A stretch of 53,002 nucleotides of DNA from an uncultured Bacteroidales bacterium (GCA_946183915.1 CAMHDJ010000013.1:1-53002), one strand, 5' to 3'. Positions 1 to 8,131 are shown, counted from the first letter of the stretch. Made by a program: numbers and translations. The notes: generated by a model from the letters alone, not told the origin.

Positions 1-305
1 GTATGATGGTAATGTTTGTTCTGTCTGCTGCGGACGCGGCACGCCGCGTCCCTACAACAATGCATCATGTATGTTTTGTCGATTTTGTCTGCGGCGGAAG
101 CGGCATGGCGCGGACGGGCGGGGAGGTTTGTTCTGTCTGCTGCGGACGCGGTATGATGGTAATGTTTGTTCTGTCTGCTGCGGACGCGGCACGCCGCGTC
201 CCTACGGTCAGGTATGGTGACGGGGAGGTATGGCAGGGGCGGTATGGCACGGACGGGCGGGGAGGTTTGTTCTGCCTGCTGCGGACGCGGCACGCCGCGT
301 CCCTA
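1..305. repeat. Cluster of GC-rich REP-like palindromes with a 55-bp direct duplication
   Basis: Non-coding block built from a 20-bp palindrome, GGACGCGGCACGCCGCGTCC (9-bp arms, 2-nt loop), at 32-51, 182-201 and 283-302, with a half copy at 144-151. Each full copy is preceded by CTGC and followed by CTAC. Bases 1-55 and 151-205 are identical, so a segment was duplicated together with its palindrome. The same palindrome recurs at 10985-11004 and 52417-52480. Open frames across this block are only translated repeats. It is inferred to be a REP/MITE-type element; no transposase is visible in the window. Confidence 0.85.
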
Positions 306-337
306 CGGGGAGGTATGGTGATGGTTTAAATTTGTTT

Positions 338-386
338 ATAGGTTTTACTCCCCTTTTACTCATCCTTTACTCATCTTTTACTTCCC
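338..386. repeat. TTTACTC-rich tract, inverted copy near 34804
   Basis: The tract contains TATAGGTTTTACTC followed by several CTTTTACTCATC units. Its reverse complement, with small changes, is at 34802-34841 (GAGTAAAAGATGAGTAAAAG...). It is a dispersed low-complexity repeat. From 387 to 526 I see no further gene or clear signal. Confidence 0.6.
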
Positions 387-526
387 TTCTAGGTAACTAT
401 ATGGTACCTATACCGTTATCCTACCGACAGGATGGGCGGGGGGCTGCGGCGGTGCGATCCGTTGGGGCCAACGGGGTGCTGGCGGCAACCGGCCGGCACG
501 ACTCCAGCATGGGAGCAGCTACAGAA

Positions 527-1408
527 CTACTGAAGGAAACGACTCACCTGCCGCTCGTTGATGTTGCGGTAGTGGTAGGTGGTGGTGGCGTGGCCGTCGT
601 CGAGCAGCACCACGAAGGGGCGCTGGCCGTAGGTGATCTGCAGGAAGAGGCCGGCCGGCAGGTCGGAGGGCTCGTAGTAGTGCACGAGGCTGGGGTCCAG
701 GTGGTGGCGCTTGACGATGGAGGTGATCTTCTCGCGCGTCATGCGGCAGTAGGGGCATCCGCGGGTGACGAAGGCCACCATGTGGTGCCCCTCGGCGAGT
801 CCCTCGGCCGCCAGCGCGCCCTCGGGGCCGATGGAGTGCTCGAGCAACGCGCGGTCGTAGCGGCTCTCCTCGGGGCCAAACATCCAGTTGTCGGGCACCG
901 AGACAGAGAAGACGCCCACCAGCGTCGCCACCGCCAAGGCGGCGGCCAGCACAGCGCGCCGACGGCCGCCCTGGGCGCTCGGGCGGCGGGCAGGGAGGCG
1001 GGCGGACAGGCGGGCGTAGACGAGCACCAGGAGGATCAGCACGGCGTTTTTGAGCAGCGACAGAGCCGGCGGCATGTCGGCCAGACGGCCCATGCAGTGG
1101 CACGAGTCGGTGCGACCCACCAGGAGGGCGTAGCAGAGGAAAAGCGAGAAGAAGAGGAGCACGAAGAGCGCAGCCAGGTTGATCCAGCGGCGCCACCCGC
1201 CGAGGGCTATCATCAGCCCCAGCCAGCACTCGGCCGCGATGCAGAGCCGCGCCGCCAGATAGCTGACGTTCAACGAAAGGAAACCATAGGAAAAGATATA
1301 CAACTCAAAGTCGTCGATAGCCAACAGCTTGGCCACCGCCGACACGAGAAACAGGGCCGCCAGGAGGACCCGGAGCCCGAGGGCCGCGCACCTACTGGCG
1401 CTGCTCAT
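527..1408 (-). CDS. MauE/DoxX-like membrane protein with C-terminal thioredoxin-like domain
   Basis: 293 aa. The N-terminal ~150 residues form about four hydrophobic helices, with a conserved-looking pair of cysteines in SCHCMG (around residue 105), as in MauE/DoxX-like quinone or disulfide redox proteins of Bacteroidota. A further hydrophobic segment follows, then a soluble domain holding GCPYC near residue 220, the CxxC of a thioredoxin fold. The inferred role is to pass redox equivalents from the membrane to periplasmic thiols. The start at 1408 overlaps the upstream small lipoprotein gene by 17 bp, which suggests translational coupling. The partner is unknown, but the two adjacent Cys-rich lipoproteins are obvious candidates. 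Confidence 0.8.
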   Translation of the reverse strand: MSSASRCAALGLRVLLAALFLVSAVAKLLAIDDFELYIFSYGFLSLNVSYLAARLCIAAECWLGLMIALGGWRRWINLAALFVLLFFSLFLCYALLVGRTDSCHCMGRLADMPPALSLLKNAVLILLVLVYARLSARLPARRPSAQGGRRRAVLAAALAVATLVGVFSVSVPDNWMFGPEESRYDRALLEHSIGPEGALAAEGLAEGHHMVAFVTRGCPYCRMTREKITSIVKRHHLDPSLVHYYEPSDLPAGLFLQITYGQRPFVVLLDDGHATTTYHYRNINERQVSRFLQ

Positions 1409-1649
1409 GGCAGTGCACCTTGTGCACGTCGATACGGCGCAGCGACTGGGTGCCGTCCTCGGCGACGTACTTCTCCTCGAGTGCCATCTCGGTGATGTCC
1501 TCGCAGCGCATGCCGTGGTCGACGACCATGACGGGGTTGTAGTTATAGGTGGCGTCCTCGACGGTGCACTCGCAGTTGCGCGCCTTGCCGCAACCGGCGG
1601 CCGTCAGGGCCACGAGGGCCAACAAAGGCAGCAGAACTTTCTTATTCAT
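1392..1649 (-). CDS. Small Cys-rich lipoprotein (paralogue of 1667-1909)
   Basis: 85 aa starting MNKKVLLPLL, with a lipobox ending AAGC at residue 20, so it is predicted to be exported and lipidated. After the lipid anchor come CEC (a CxC pair), then two further cysteines. The ATG at 1647-1649 is chosen because the signal peptide begins there; the open frame runs upstream but lacks a signal. It resembles the neighbouring lipoprotein in order and cysteine spacing (GCxKxxxCxC...), so the pair probably arose by duplication. No known family recognised. Its 3' end overlaps the MauE/thioredoxin gene. Confidence 0.75.
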   Translation of the reverse strand: MNKKVLLPLLALVALTAAGCGKARNCECTVEDATYNYNPVMVVDHGMRCEDITEMALEEKYVAEDGTQSLRRIDVHKVHCHEQRQ

Positions 1650-1666
1650 AACGGGCTTGGATTGGA

Positions 1667-1909
1667 TCATTCGGTAAAGATACTGTCGATGGCGAACTCG
1701 TAGTCGGTGCAGACGAGGGAGTCGACCTGCAGCGAGTCGAGCGAGGTGTGGAGGTTGAACATGCGCAGCTGCTCGCATTCGCCGCCGTCGATCTTGACGA
1801 TGCGCACCGTCGAGGTGCCGATGACCGAGCAGCGGCAGGTCTTCTGCTTGGAGCAGCCGACGGCCAAGAGGGCCACGGCCGCCAGACAATAGATCAGTTT
1901 CTTCTTCAT
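1667..1909 (-). CDS. Small Cys-rich lipoprotein
   Basis: 80 aa starting MKKKLIYCLA, lipobox AVGC at residue 19, followed by a CRC pair and two more cysteines. The ATG is at 1907-1909, 14 bp from the ftsK stop, and the gene is followed by its paralogue 17 bp further on. It is predicted to be a periplasm-facing lipoprotein whose cysteines may be substrates of the adjacent thioredoxin-fold protein (inference from context only). Unknown family. Confidence 0.72.
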   Translation of the reverse strand: MKKKLIYCLAAVALLAVGCSKQKTCRCSVIGTSTVRIVKIDGGECEQLRMFNLHTSLDSLQVDSLVCTDYEFAIDSIFTE

Positions 1910-1923
1910 GCTATGGTTCCTTA

Positions 1924-4485
1924 TTATAATGATTTCAAAAGCTCTTCGAGGCTCACCTCGTCGTGGATCAGCACGTCGCGGGGCTTGCTTCCGTTGCTCG
2001 GGCCGACGATGCCGGCGGCTTCGAGTTGGTCGATGATGCGGCCCGCCCGGTTGTAGCCCAGCTGCAGCTTGCGCTGCAGGAGCGACGTGGAGCCGAACTG
2101 CGATGCCACCACCAGGCGCGCGGCGTCGTTGAAAAACTCGTCCTTGCTCTTGGCGTCGAATTCCTTGTTGGGTTCCTCGTTCTCGTCGAGGTACTCCGGC
2201 AGCTCGAAGCCGTCGGGGTAGCCGCGCTGGTCGCCGATGAAGCGCACCAGGCGTTCGATCTCGGGCGTGTCGATCAGGGCGCACTGCAGGCGGATCATGT
2301 CCTTGCCTGCCAGCGAGATGAGCATGTCGCCGCGGCCGATGAGTTGCTGTGCGCCGCCGGTGTCGAGGATGGTCTTGGAGTCGATGCCCGAGGTGACGCG
2401 GAAAGCCACGCGGGCGGGGAAGTTAGCCTTGATGGTACCGGTGATGATGTTGGTCGTGGGGCGCTGGGTGGCGATGATGAGGTGAATGCCCACGGCGCGT
2501 GCGAGCTGGGCCAGGCGCGCAATGGGGAGTTCCACCTCCTTGCCGGCGGTCATGATCAGGTCGCCGAACTCGTCGATGACCACCACGATATAGGGCAGGT
2601 AGCGGTGCCCGTTGGCGGGGTTGAGCATCCGCTTACAGAACTTCTCGTTATACTCGGTAATCTTCCTCACCTTGGCCTGCTTCAGCAGGTCGTAGCGGCT
2701 GTCCATCTCGATGCAGAGGCTGTTGAGGGTGCGCACCACCTTCTTGACGTCGGTGATGACGGCCTCCTCCTCGTCGGGCATCTTGGCCAGGTAGTGGCGT
2801 TCGAGGGCACTGTAGAGGCTGAACTCCACCTTCTTGGGGTCGACCAGCACGAGCTTGAGCTCCGAGGGGTGCTTCTTGTAGAGCAGGGAAGCCAGCACGG
2901 CGTTGAGGCCGACCGACTTACCCGTACCGGTGGCACCGGCCATCAGCAGGTGGGGCATCTTGGCCAGGTCGGTGACGAGGACCTCGTTGCTGATGGTCTT
3001 GCCGAAGGCGATGGGGAGCTCCATCTTGGCGTTGCGGAAGGCGTCGCTCTCGAGCATAGTCTTCATGGCCACCACCTGGGGCTTGGCGTTCGGCACCTCG
3101 ATACCGACGTTGCTCTCGCCCGGGATGGGAGCGATGATGCGGATGCCGAGGGCGGCCAGCGAGAGGGCGATGTCGTCCTCGAGACTCTTGATCTTGCTGA
3201 TGCGGACGCCGGGGGCGGGTTTGATCTTGTAGAGGGTCACCGTGGGGCCCGGGGTGGCGGTGATGTCGGTGATCTCGATGCCGTAGTCGCGCAGGGTCTG
3301 CACGATGCGGTCCTTGTTGGCGATGAGCTCCTCCTTGGTGACGCGCACGTTGGCGGCCTCCCAGTCCTCGAGGATGCTGGTGTCGGGCATGATGTAGTCG
3401 CTGAGGTCGAGGTGGGGGTCGTAGGGCTCGTCGACGCCGTAGTGGCGGCGGTAGTCGTCGGGGTCGAGCTCGTCGGCCGGGTCGGAGGGGTCGGAGGGGT
3501 CGGACTCGTCGGACGTATCGGACTCGTCGGACAAGTCGGACTGGTCAGACTGGTCGGCCCCGTCGGACGGGTCGTTGATGGTGAAGTTGATGCCCCCGTC
3601 GTCGACGGCGGGCGTCGTCTCCTCGGCGGTCTTGCCTTGGGCGCGGGCGTTGATGCGGGCAAACTCGTCGTCGATATTGAACGCGGGCTCGTCGTCGACC
3701 GGCAGGTCGGCGGCCGCTTCGGAGGGACGGTGGAAGAGTTTGATGGCCTCGGCGTCGAAGTCGACGTCGGTGGTCGTCGCCGGTGCGGGGTCCGACGGGG
3801 CCGGAGGCTGCGGCAGCGGCACTGCCGCGGCACGGGTTTTCACGGGCTGGGGCTCGTCGGTGTGGTCGGTGCCCACGGCGGCCAGTTCCTCTTCGATGTC
3901 GTGCATGGCCTTCTTGAGGTCCACCTTGGGCATCTTCAGCTCGGGGAGTTCCATCTTGTGCACCAGCACGAGGAATACCACGGCGACGAAGAGCAGCAGC
4001 ACGAGGGTCCACCAGCTGAGCCATCGGTGGAGGGGTTGGGCGAGCATGACGCCGATGCCGGCGTAGCTCTCGAAGCCCCCGGAGTGCACCCAGGCGCCAC
4101 CGATGTAGCCGAGTGTGAGGCTGATCCAGAGCATCCAGAAGAGGGTGCTGCCCAGGGTCTTCCACCAGGGGAGGACCACGACGTCCCACAGGCGCATGCC
4201 GTAGACGAAGAAGAGGAGAGCGAAGCCCAGGGAGCCGATGCCGAAGAGGTTGGTGGTGAAGAACTCGGCCACGCCATGGCCGGCGACGCCGAGCCATCCG
4301 CCGCTGCCGGCGGTGGAGTAGTAGCCCACGAGGGCGATCACCAGGAAGATGGAGAAAAGCACGTAGAGCGCTCCGCGGATGTGGGCGAAGCGCTTGCTGC
4401 GCAGGAAGGCGACAAAGCCAGCCCCGCGACGTTGCGGGGCGGGCTTGCCTTTTTTACCTTTGGTTGTATTCTTTTTCGAGGCCAC
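1924..4485 (-). CDS. ftsK: DNA translocase FtsK/SpoIIIE
   Basis: 853 aa, usual length for the family. A basic N-terminus and about four membrane helices (residues ~25-190) anchor it at the septum. There follows an acidic low-complexity linker, then the motor domain with Walker A GATGTGKS near residue 517 and Walker B VIDEFGDL, and a C-terminal winged-helix gamma domain (LLQRKLQLGYNRAGRI) that in FtsK reads the polar KOPS sequences. It pumps chromosomal DNA through the closing septum to complete segregation and XerCD resolution. The linker contains a run of Ser-Asp units (see the repeat at 3464-3560). The start MASKKN lies 30 bp from the next gene's stop. It leads into the two small lipoprotein genes. 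Confidence 0.97.
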   Translation of the reverse strand: MASKKNTTKGKKGKPAPQRRGAGFVAFLRSKRFAHIRGALYVLFSIFLVIALVGYYSTAGSGGWLGVAGHGVAEFFTTNLFGIGSLGFALLFFVYGMRLWDVVVLPWWKTLGSTLFWMLWISLTLGYIGGAWVHSGGFESYAGIGVMLAQPLHRWLSWWTLVLLLFVAVVFLVLVHKMELPELKMPKVDLKKAMHDIEEELAAVGTDHTDEPQPVKTRAAAVPLPQPPAPSDPAPATTTDVDFDAEAIKLFHRPSEAAADLPVDDEPAFNIDDEFARINARAQGKTAEETTPAVDDGGINFTINDPSDGADQSDQSDLSDESDTSDESDPSDPSDPADELDPDDYRRHYGVDEPYDPHLDLSDYIMPDTSILEDWEAANVRVTKEELIANKDRIVQTLRDYGIEITDITATPGPTVTLYKIKPAPGVRISKIKSLEDDIALSLAALGIRIIAPIPGESNVGIEVPNAKPQVVAMKTMLESDAFRNAKMELPIAFGKTISNEVLVTDLAKMPHLLMAGATGTGKSVGLNAVLASLLYKKHPSELKLVLVDPKKVEFSLYSALERHYLAKMPDEEEAVITDVKKVVRTLNSLCIEMDSRYDLLKQAKVRKITEYNEKFCKRMLNPANGHRYLPYIVVVIDEFGDLIMTAGKEVELPIARLAQLARAVGIHLIIATQRPTTNIITGTIKANFPARVAFRVTSGIDSKTILDTGGAQQLIGRGDMLISLAGKDMIRLQCALIDTPEIERLVRFIGDQRGYPDGFELPEYLDENEEPNKEFDAKSKDEFFNDAARLVVASQFGSTSLLQRKLQLGYNRAGRIIDQLEAAGIVGPSNGSKPRDVLIHDEVSLEELLKSL
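3464..3560 (-). repeat. In-gene GTCGGA-type repeat encoding Ser-Asp units in FtsK linker
   Basis: The plus strand reads as repeated GTCGGA/TCGGAC blocks that on the minus strand encode about ten SD/QSD/ESD/PSD units around FtsK residues 309-340. The same GTCGGA motif makes up the insertion at 19704-19788, suggesting either independent expansion or capture of a dispersed repeat. The position is the linker between the membrane and motor domains, which tolerates length change. Confidence 0.6.
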
Positions 4486-4515
4486 TAATGTCTAAACGCT
4501 AAACACAGACACACA

Positions 4516-5271
4516 TCATTCCTCGCTCAGGAGCTCCATGGCGTCCTGGAGTTCGGTGCCGAGGGTTTCGAGTTCCTCGTCGCTGAGGGTCTCGTAGCCG
4601 TCGGGCAGCAGGAAGTCGGCCTCCTTCACCTTTCCGCTGACGATCTCGGTGGCGGTGTAGGTGATGGCCTTACCCTCGCCCTGGTCGATGGTGCACTCGA
4701 GGGGCATGCCCTTGATGCCGCCGAAGAGGATGTTGATCTTGGGGCCGATCTCGTCGGTGTACCACATCACCATCGGGTGGTCAGTGCCCTCCTCGTCGTA
4801 GGCGTGGCGCACCATCTTCTTGGCCGTGCGGCCGGCGATCTGCTTGGTTTCGCCGTTGACGTACTCGTAGTAGAAGTGGCCGGGCTCCTTGTCCTCGATG
4901 TCGACGCTGTCGAAGTCGCTCTCCTTGTAGGTGTGCTTCATCATCAGCTTGCCCTTGCCCTGATAGGTGAACTCGAAGTCCTGCGAGCGGAGGTAGCTGA
5001 GGAAGGGGCCGTAGTCCATGCACGAGGTCTGGGTCAGGTTCTGGATGAGGACGCACTCCGTCAGGCCGCCGCAGAAGATGGCGCTCTTGGTGTACATGTC
5101 GTTGCCCGACACCTTGATCTCGGCCAGGCGGGCCTCGGCGGGGATGTCGATGGCCACCTCGCCGGTCGAGGCGACTTCGTATTTCACAATGCCCTTAAAC
5201 GAGTTCTGGGCCGTCAGGCCGCCCACGGCAAAGAGCAGGGCGGCAGCCAGGGTGAAGATCTTTTTCATCAT
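4516..5271 (-). CDS. Secreted DUF4412/GLPGLI-like protein of unknown function
   Basis: 251 aa with a clear signal peptide (MMKKIFTLAAALLFAVGGLTA, cleavage near AQN). The mature part starts with FKGIVKYEV and later contains VMWYTDEIGP and GIKGMPLE, a pattern like that of DUF4412 and GLPGLI-type periplasmic proteins of Bacteroidota, which are thought to have a LolA-like beta fold. An acidic tail ends the protein. Function is unknown. It is transcribed towards ftsK, 30 bp away, and may share its transcript. The upstream side is the long repeat block, where no convincing promoter box was found. Confidence 0.75.
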   Translation of the reverse strand: MMKKIFTLAAALLFAVGGLTAQNSFKGIVKYEVASTGEVAIDIPAEARLAEIKVSGNDMYTKSAIFCGGLTECVLIQNLTQTSCMDYGPFLSYLRSQDFEFTYQGKGKLMMKHTYKESDFDSVDIEDKEPGHFYYEYVNGETKQIAGRTAKKMVRHAYDEEGTDHPMVMWYTDEIGPKINILFGGIKGMPLECTIDQGEGKAITYTATEIVSGKVKEADFLLPDGYETLSDEELETLGTELQDAMELLSEE

Positions 5272-5410
5272 TATCTCTGTTTTTTATTGTTTCAAATTTT
5301 TAGTATAACTTCGAAGCGGTTTATTTATTGTACGGCCCGAAATATTTTTTTTGCCCCCACCCTCGCCCACCCTTTTCACCCCGCGGATCGACCCCTCCGA
5401 AACGCCCATG

Positions 5411-5613
5411 GTTACTAGGTGGCTCCGTGATGACTCCCTGATGACTCCCTGATGACTCTCTTAAAACCAGGGCAAAATCCTTGCCCTGTCAGCGTTTTGC
5501 GAGTTTTCCAGCATGGTTTGCACACTTCCGAAGTGCTAGACGTCTCGTTTAGAACGTTTTAAAGGTGCAAATTAGATCGTGCACGATCTAATTTTTTGAC
5601 TTAAATTAACTTA
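5411..5613. repeat. Dispersed ~200-bp element, copy 1, with perfect 26-bp palindrome
   Basis: Contains CTCCCTGATGACT units, then TCTTAAAACCAGGG, a hairpin (AGGGCAA 5469-5475 / TTGCCCT 5481-5487), the stretch GCGAGTTTTCCAGCATGGTT, and a perfect 26-bp palindrome at 5569-5594 with arm AAATTAGATCGTG. A second long copy lies at 10724-10931 and a truncated one at 41924-41967. It is non-coding and lies between genes in each case. Confidence 0.85.
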
Positions 5614-5801
5614 ATATTGATGTTTAGGGCTGCGTTTTCGGATCGCAGCATCGGCGCGTTGCGCCGACGACCCCGCGGGGTGGGTCGTTCTCCGCTTCGC
5701 TATCGGAAGCCTCCACTGGAGGCTCCCTTCACGTGCACGATCTAATTTTTTGACATAAATTAACTTAATTTAGTGGGTAGTGGGTAGTGGATAGTGGGTA
5801 G
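5614..5801. repeat. Insert flanked by duplicated half palindromes, then AGTGGGT tandem repeat
   Basis: The right half of the 26-bp palindrome plus its AT-rich tail (5578-5613) is repeated at 5732-5769 (CGTGCACGATCTAATTTTTT..). Between the copies is ~118 bp of different, GC-rich sequence with small hairpins (GGCGCGTTGCGCC; GCCTCCACTGGAGGC). This looks like a nested insertion or an unequal duplication. At 5772-5801 a 7-bp unit AGTGGGT is repeated about four times, imperfectly. No gene. Confidence 0.65.
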
Positions 5802-5818
5802 CACATGGGTCTTTTTTT

Positions 5819-6018
5819 GTTAACGGCGAATTACTCGAATTTAACGAAGCTACGCAGGTCGCTAGGTTATCTTTTTGTTTTGCGAATTACTCGAATGCTT
5901 GCGCAGGCCATTCGAGTAATTTGCTGAAATCAACCTGCGTAGCATTCGCGTAATTCGCATAATTCGCCGTTAAAAAAATCTGCGTAGCTTCGAGTCCTTC
6001 GAGTAATTCGCCGTTATA
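5819..6018. repeat. Nested inverted-repeat array (GCGAATTACTCGAAT family)
   Basis: Outer arms TTAACGGCGAATTA (5820-5833) and TAATTCGCCGTTAA (5960-5973); middle arms GCTACGCAGGT (5849-5859) and ACCTGCGTAGC (5933-5943); inner arms AATTACTCGAATG (5885-5897) and CATTCGAGTAATT (5909-5921). A further partial arm is at 5982-6017. Together they could form one long cruciform or RNA hairpin. It lies just upstream of the HD-domain gene's promoter. Confidence 0.8.
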
Positions 6019-6126
6019 AACTTTGTGCGGTGTGGACTCGCTGTCGGATGCGCCTGCAGGAGGCACGTTACACCCGGGCGACGCGGGCGGACATATAAAA
6101 AATACGGCGCGTGTTGTTTTTTTTTG

Positions 6127-6134
6127 TATTTTTG
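6127..6134 (+). promoter_or_regulatory. Bacteroidota -7 box TATTTTTG
   Basis: Matches TAnnTTTG and ends only 8 nt before the chosen ATG at 6143, so the mRNA would be leaderless or nearly so. No clear -33 TTTG at the expected spacing; the upstream stretch is T-rich. Confidence 0.55.
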
Positions 6135-6142
6135 CATCCTGT

Positions 6143-8131
6143 ATGAAAAGTGTTTTGACAGCTACGGTAAAGCGTTTGTCGCTGATTTATAAGCTGCTGC
6201 TTATGCTGGTGACGGCGCTGCTGATCGTGGTGCTTTTCCCGCATACGCACCACGGAACCCACTACGACTACAAGGTGGGAGCCATCTGGCGCGGGGCCGA
6301 CCTGGTGGCGCCCTACGACTTCGCCGTGATGCTCACCCCCGACGAACTGGCCATGGAACAGGATGCCGAGCGCCAGAAGGCGATCCTTTACTACCGCGTC
6401 GACTCGTCGGCACGCAGCCGCGCCTTCGAACGGCTCGACGCCAAGCAGCTGAACCTCAGTCCCGACGCCCGTCGCGAGATGCGCCGCCAGCTGGACAGCA
6501 TCTACCGCATCGGCTACCTGCAGACCCCCGCCGAGGCGGACGGCCTGGAGGGGCGCTCGATCGTGGTGCTGCAGGGCAACGTGGGCAGCATGCACCGCAG
6601 CGGCGAGTATATCAGTGCCGCCGACCTGGAGCCGGGCCTGCTGCGCGACTCGGTGCTGGTGCCCAGCCTGGTGCTCGACGCCACCCGCACCGCCCTGGAG
6701 CTCGACAGCCGCCTCTCGCAGATCAGCCACACCAGCCAGCTAGTCATGGCGGGCGACCACATCGTGGCCAAGGGCGAGGAGGTGACCGAGGAGAAAGCGC
6801 AGGTCATCGCCAGCCTCGAGGCCGAAAACGACCGCCGCTTCTCCGACCACTACAGCCTGGCCGGCCAGCTGGTGGGCCAGCTGCTGCTGGCCGTGATCGC
6901 CTTTGTGGCCCTCTACATGTTCCTCAAAAACACGCGTCATCCCATCCTGGACGACAACCGCAAGGTGCTCTTCGTCATGCTGCTCATCCTGATCATGTCG
7001 GCCGCCGTGGCGTTGGTGGTCAGGGTCAACCCCGACTGGGTGCTCCTCGTGCCGCTCTGCATCGTACCCATCCTGATGCGCGTCTTCTTCGACATGCGCG
7101 CGGCGCTCTACATCCACCTGACCACGGTCATCATCCTGGCCAACCTGGTACCCAACTCGTTCGAGTTCATCTTCTACCAACTCGTGACGGGCATGATGAG
7201 CATCATCACCGTGCGCAACCTCGAACGGAGGAGCCAGTTCTTCACGCTGGCCCTGGTGATCTTCGGCAGCTACTCGTTCATCTACACGGCGGGTGTGCTC
7301 AGCCAGGACACCAACCTGCTGTCGCTCACGGGCGAGAAGTACCTCATGTTCTTCCTCAACGCCCTGCTCACCCTCCTGGCCTACCCGCTGATCTACCTCT
7401 TCGAGAAGCTCTTTGGCATGACGACCAACCTGACGCTGATGGAACTGAGCAGCACCGGCCACCCGGCGCTGCGCGAGCTGAGCCGCCGCGCTCCGGGCAC
7501 CTTCCAGCACTCGGTGCAGGTGGCCAATATTGCCGAAGACCTCATCAGCGAGATTGGTGGCAACGCCCTCCTGGCCAAGGTGGGCGCCCTCTACCACGAC
7601 ATCGGCAAAGTGAAGAACCCACTCTACTTCACCGAGAACCAGAACTCGGGGTTCAACCCCCACAACGAGCTGGACTACGCCGAGAGCGCCCAGATCATCA
7701 CGGCCCACGTGACCGACGGACTGGAGCTGGCACGCCGCTACCGCCTGCCGGCCGAGGTGCAGGACTTCATCCGCACCCACCACGGGACGACCTACACGGG
7801 CTACTTCTACGCCAAAGAGCTGGAGCGGCATCCGGAGGGCGACTTCGACGTCAGCCAGTTCCGCTACCCGGGACCGCGGCCCTACAGCCGCGAGACGGCG
7901 GTGGTGATGATCGTGGACACCGTCGAGGCAGCCTGCCGCAGCCTCAAGCAACACACCAAGGAACAGACCGACGAACTGATCGACCGCCTGATCGACGGCA
8001 AGACCAGCGCGGGGCAGCTGGACAACTGTCCGCTGACCTACGGCGACCTGACGCGCATCCGCCGCTTCCTGAAAGAGAAGATGATGAGCATCTACCACGT
8101 GCGAGTGGAGTACCCGACGGTGAAGAGCTGA
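6143..8131 (+). CDS. PgpH/YqfF-type 7TM HD-domain phosphodiesterase (putative c-di-AMP hydrolase)
   Basis: 662 aa. After one N-terminal helix there is an extracytoplasmic domain of about 220 residues (7TMR-HDED type). A block of about seven membrane helices follows (roughly residues 250-440), then a cytoplasmic HD domain with YHDIGK near residue 484 and further metal-site histidines (FNPHNELDYAES, RTHHGTTYTGYF). Family members hydrolyse cyclic di-AMP, which controls potassium and osmotic balance. Proteins of this architecture in Bacteroidota are 650-700 aa, so it is complete. The ATG at 6143 (MKSVLTATVK) is preferred over an in-frame start at 6023 because the promoter box lies between them. 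YfhO follows 70 bp downstream. Confidence 0.9.
   Translation: MKSVLTATVKRLSLIYKLLLMLVTALLIVVLFPHTHHGTHYDYKVGAIWRGADLVAPYDFAVMLTPDELAMEQDAERQKAILYYRVDSSARSRAFERLDAKQLNLSPDARREMRRQLDSIYRIGYLQTPAEADGLEGRSIVVLQGNVGSMHRSGEYISAADLEPGLLRDSVLVPSLVLDATRTALELDSRLSQISHTSQLVMAGDHIVAKGEEVTEEKAQVIASLEAENDRRFSDHYSLAGQLVGQLLLAVIAFVALYMFLKNTRHPILDDNRKVLFVMLLILIMSAAVALVVRVNPDWVLLVPLCIVPILMRVFFDMRAALYIHLTTVIILANLVPNSFEFIFYQLVTGMMSIITVRNLERRSQFFTLALVIFGSYSFIYTAGVLSQDTNLLSLTGEKYLMFFLNALLTLLAYPLIYLFEKLFGMTTNLTLMELSSTGHPALRELSRRAPGTFQHSVQVANIAEDLISEIGGNALLAKVGALYHDIGKVKNPLYFTENQNSGFNPHNELDYAESAQIITAHVTDGLELARRYRLPAEVQDFIRTHHGTTYTGYFYAKELERHPEGDFDVSQFRYPGPRPYSRETAVVMIVDTVEAACRSLKQHTKEQTDELIDRLIDGKTSAGQLDNCPLTYGDLTRIRRFLKEKMMSIYHVRVEYPTVKS

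Noticed and set aside
3-329. 108-codon frame in the first repeat block
   Set aside because: It is translated palindrome repeats (RRVPT.. recurring), with no start signal.
230-1495. Long open frame on the plus strand (421 codons)
   Set aside because: It is antisense to the MauE-thioredoxin gene, in a GC-rich region where opposite frames stay open; low-complexity composition and no recognisable domain.
1963-4488. 841-codon plus-strand frame opposite ftsK
   Set aside because: Pure shadow of ftsK; Val/Gly/Asp-rich composition typical of a GC-rich antisense frame.
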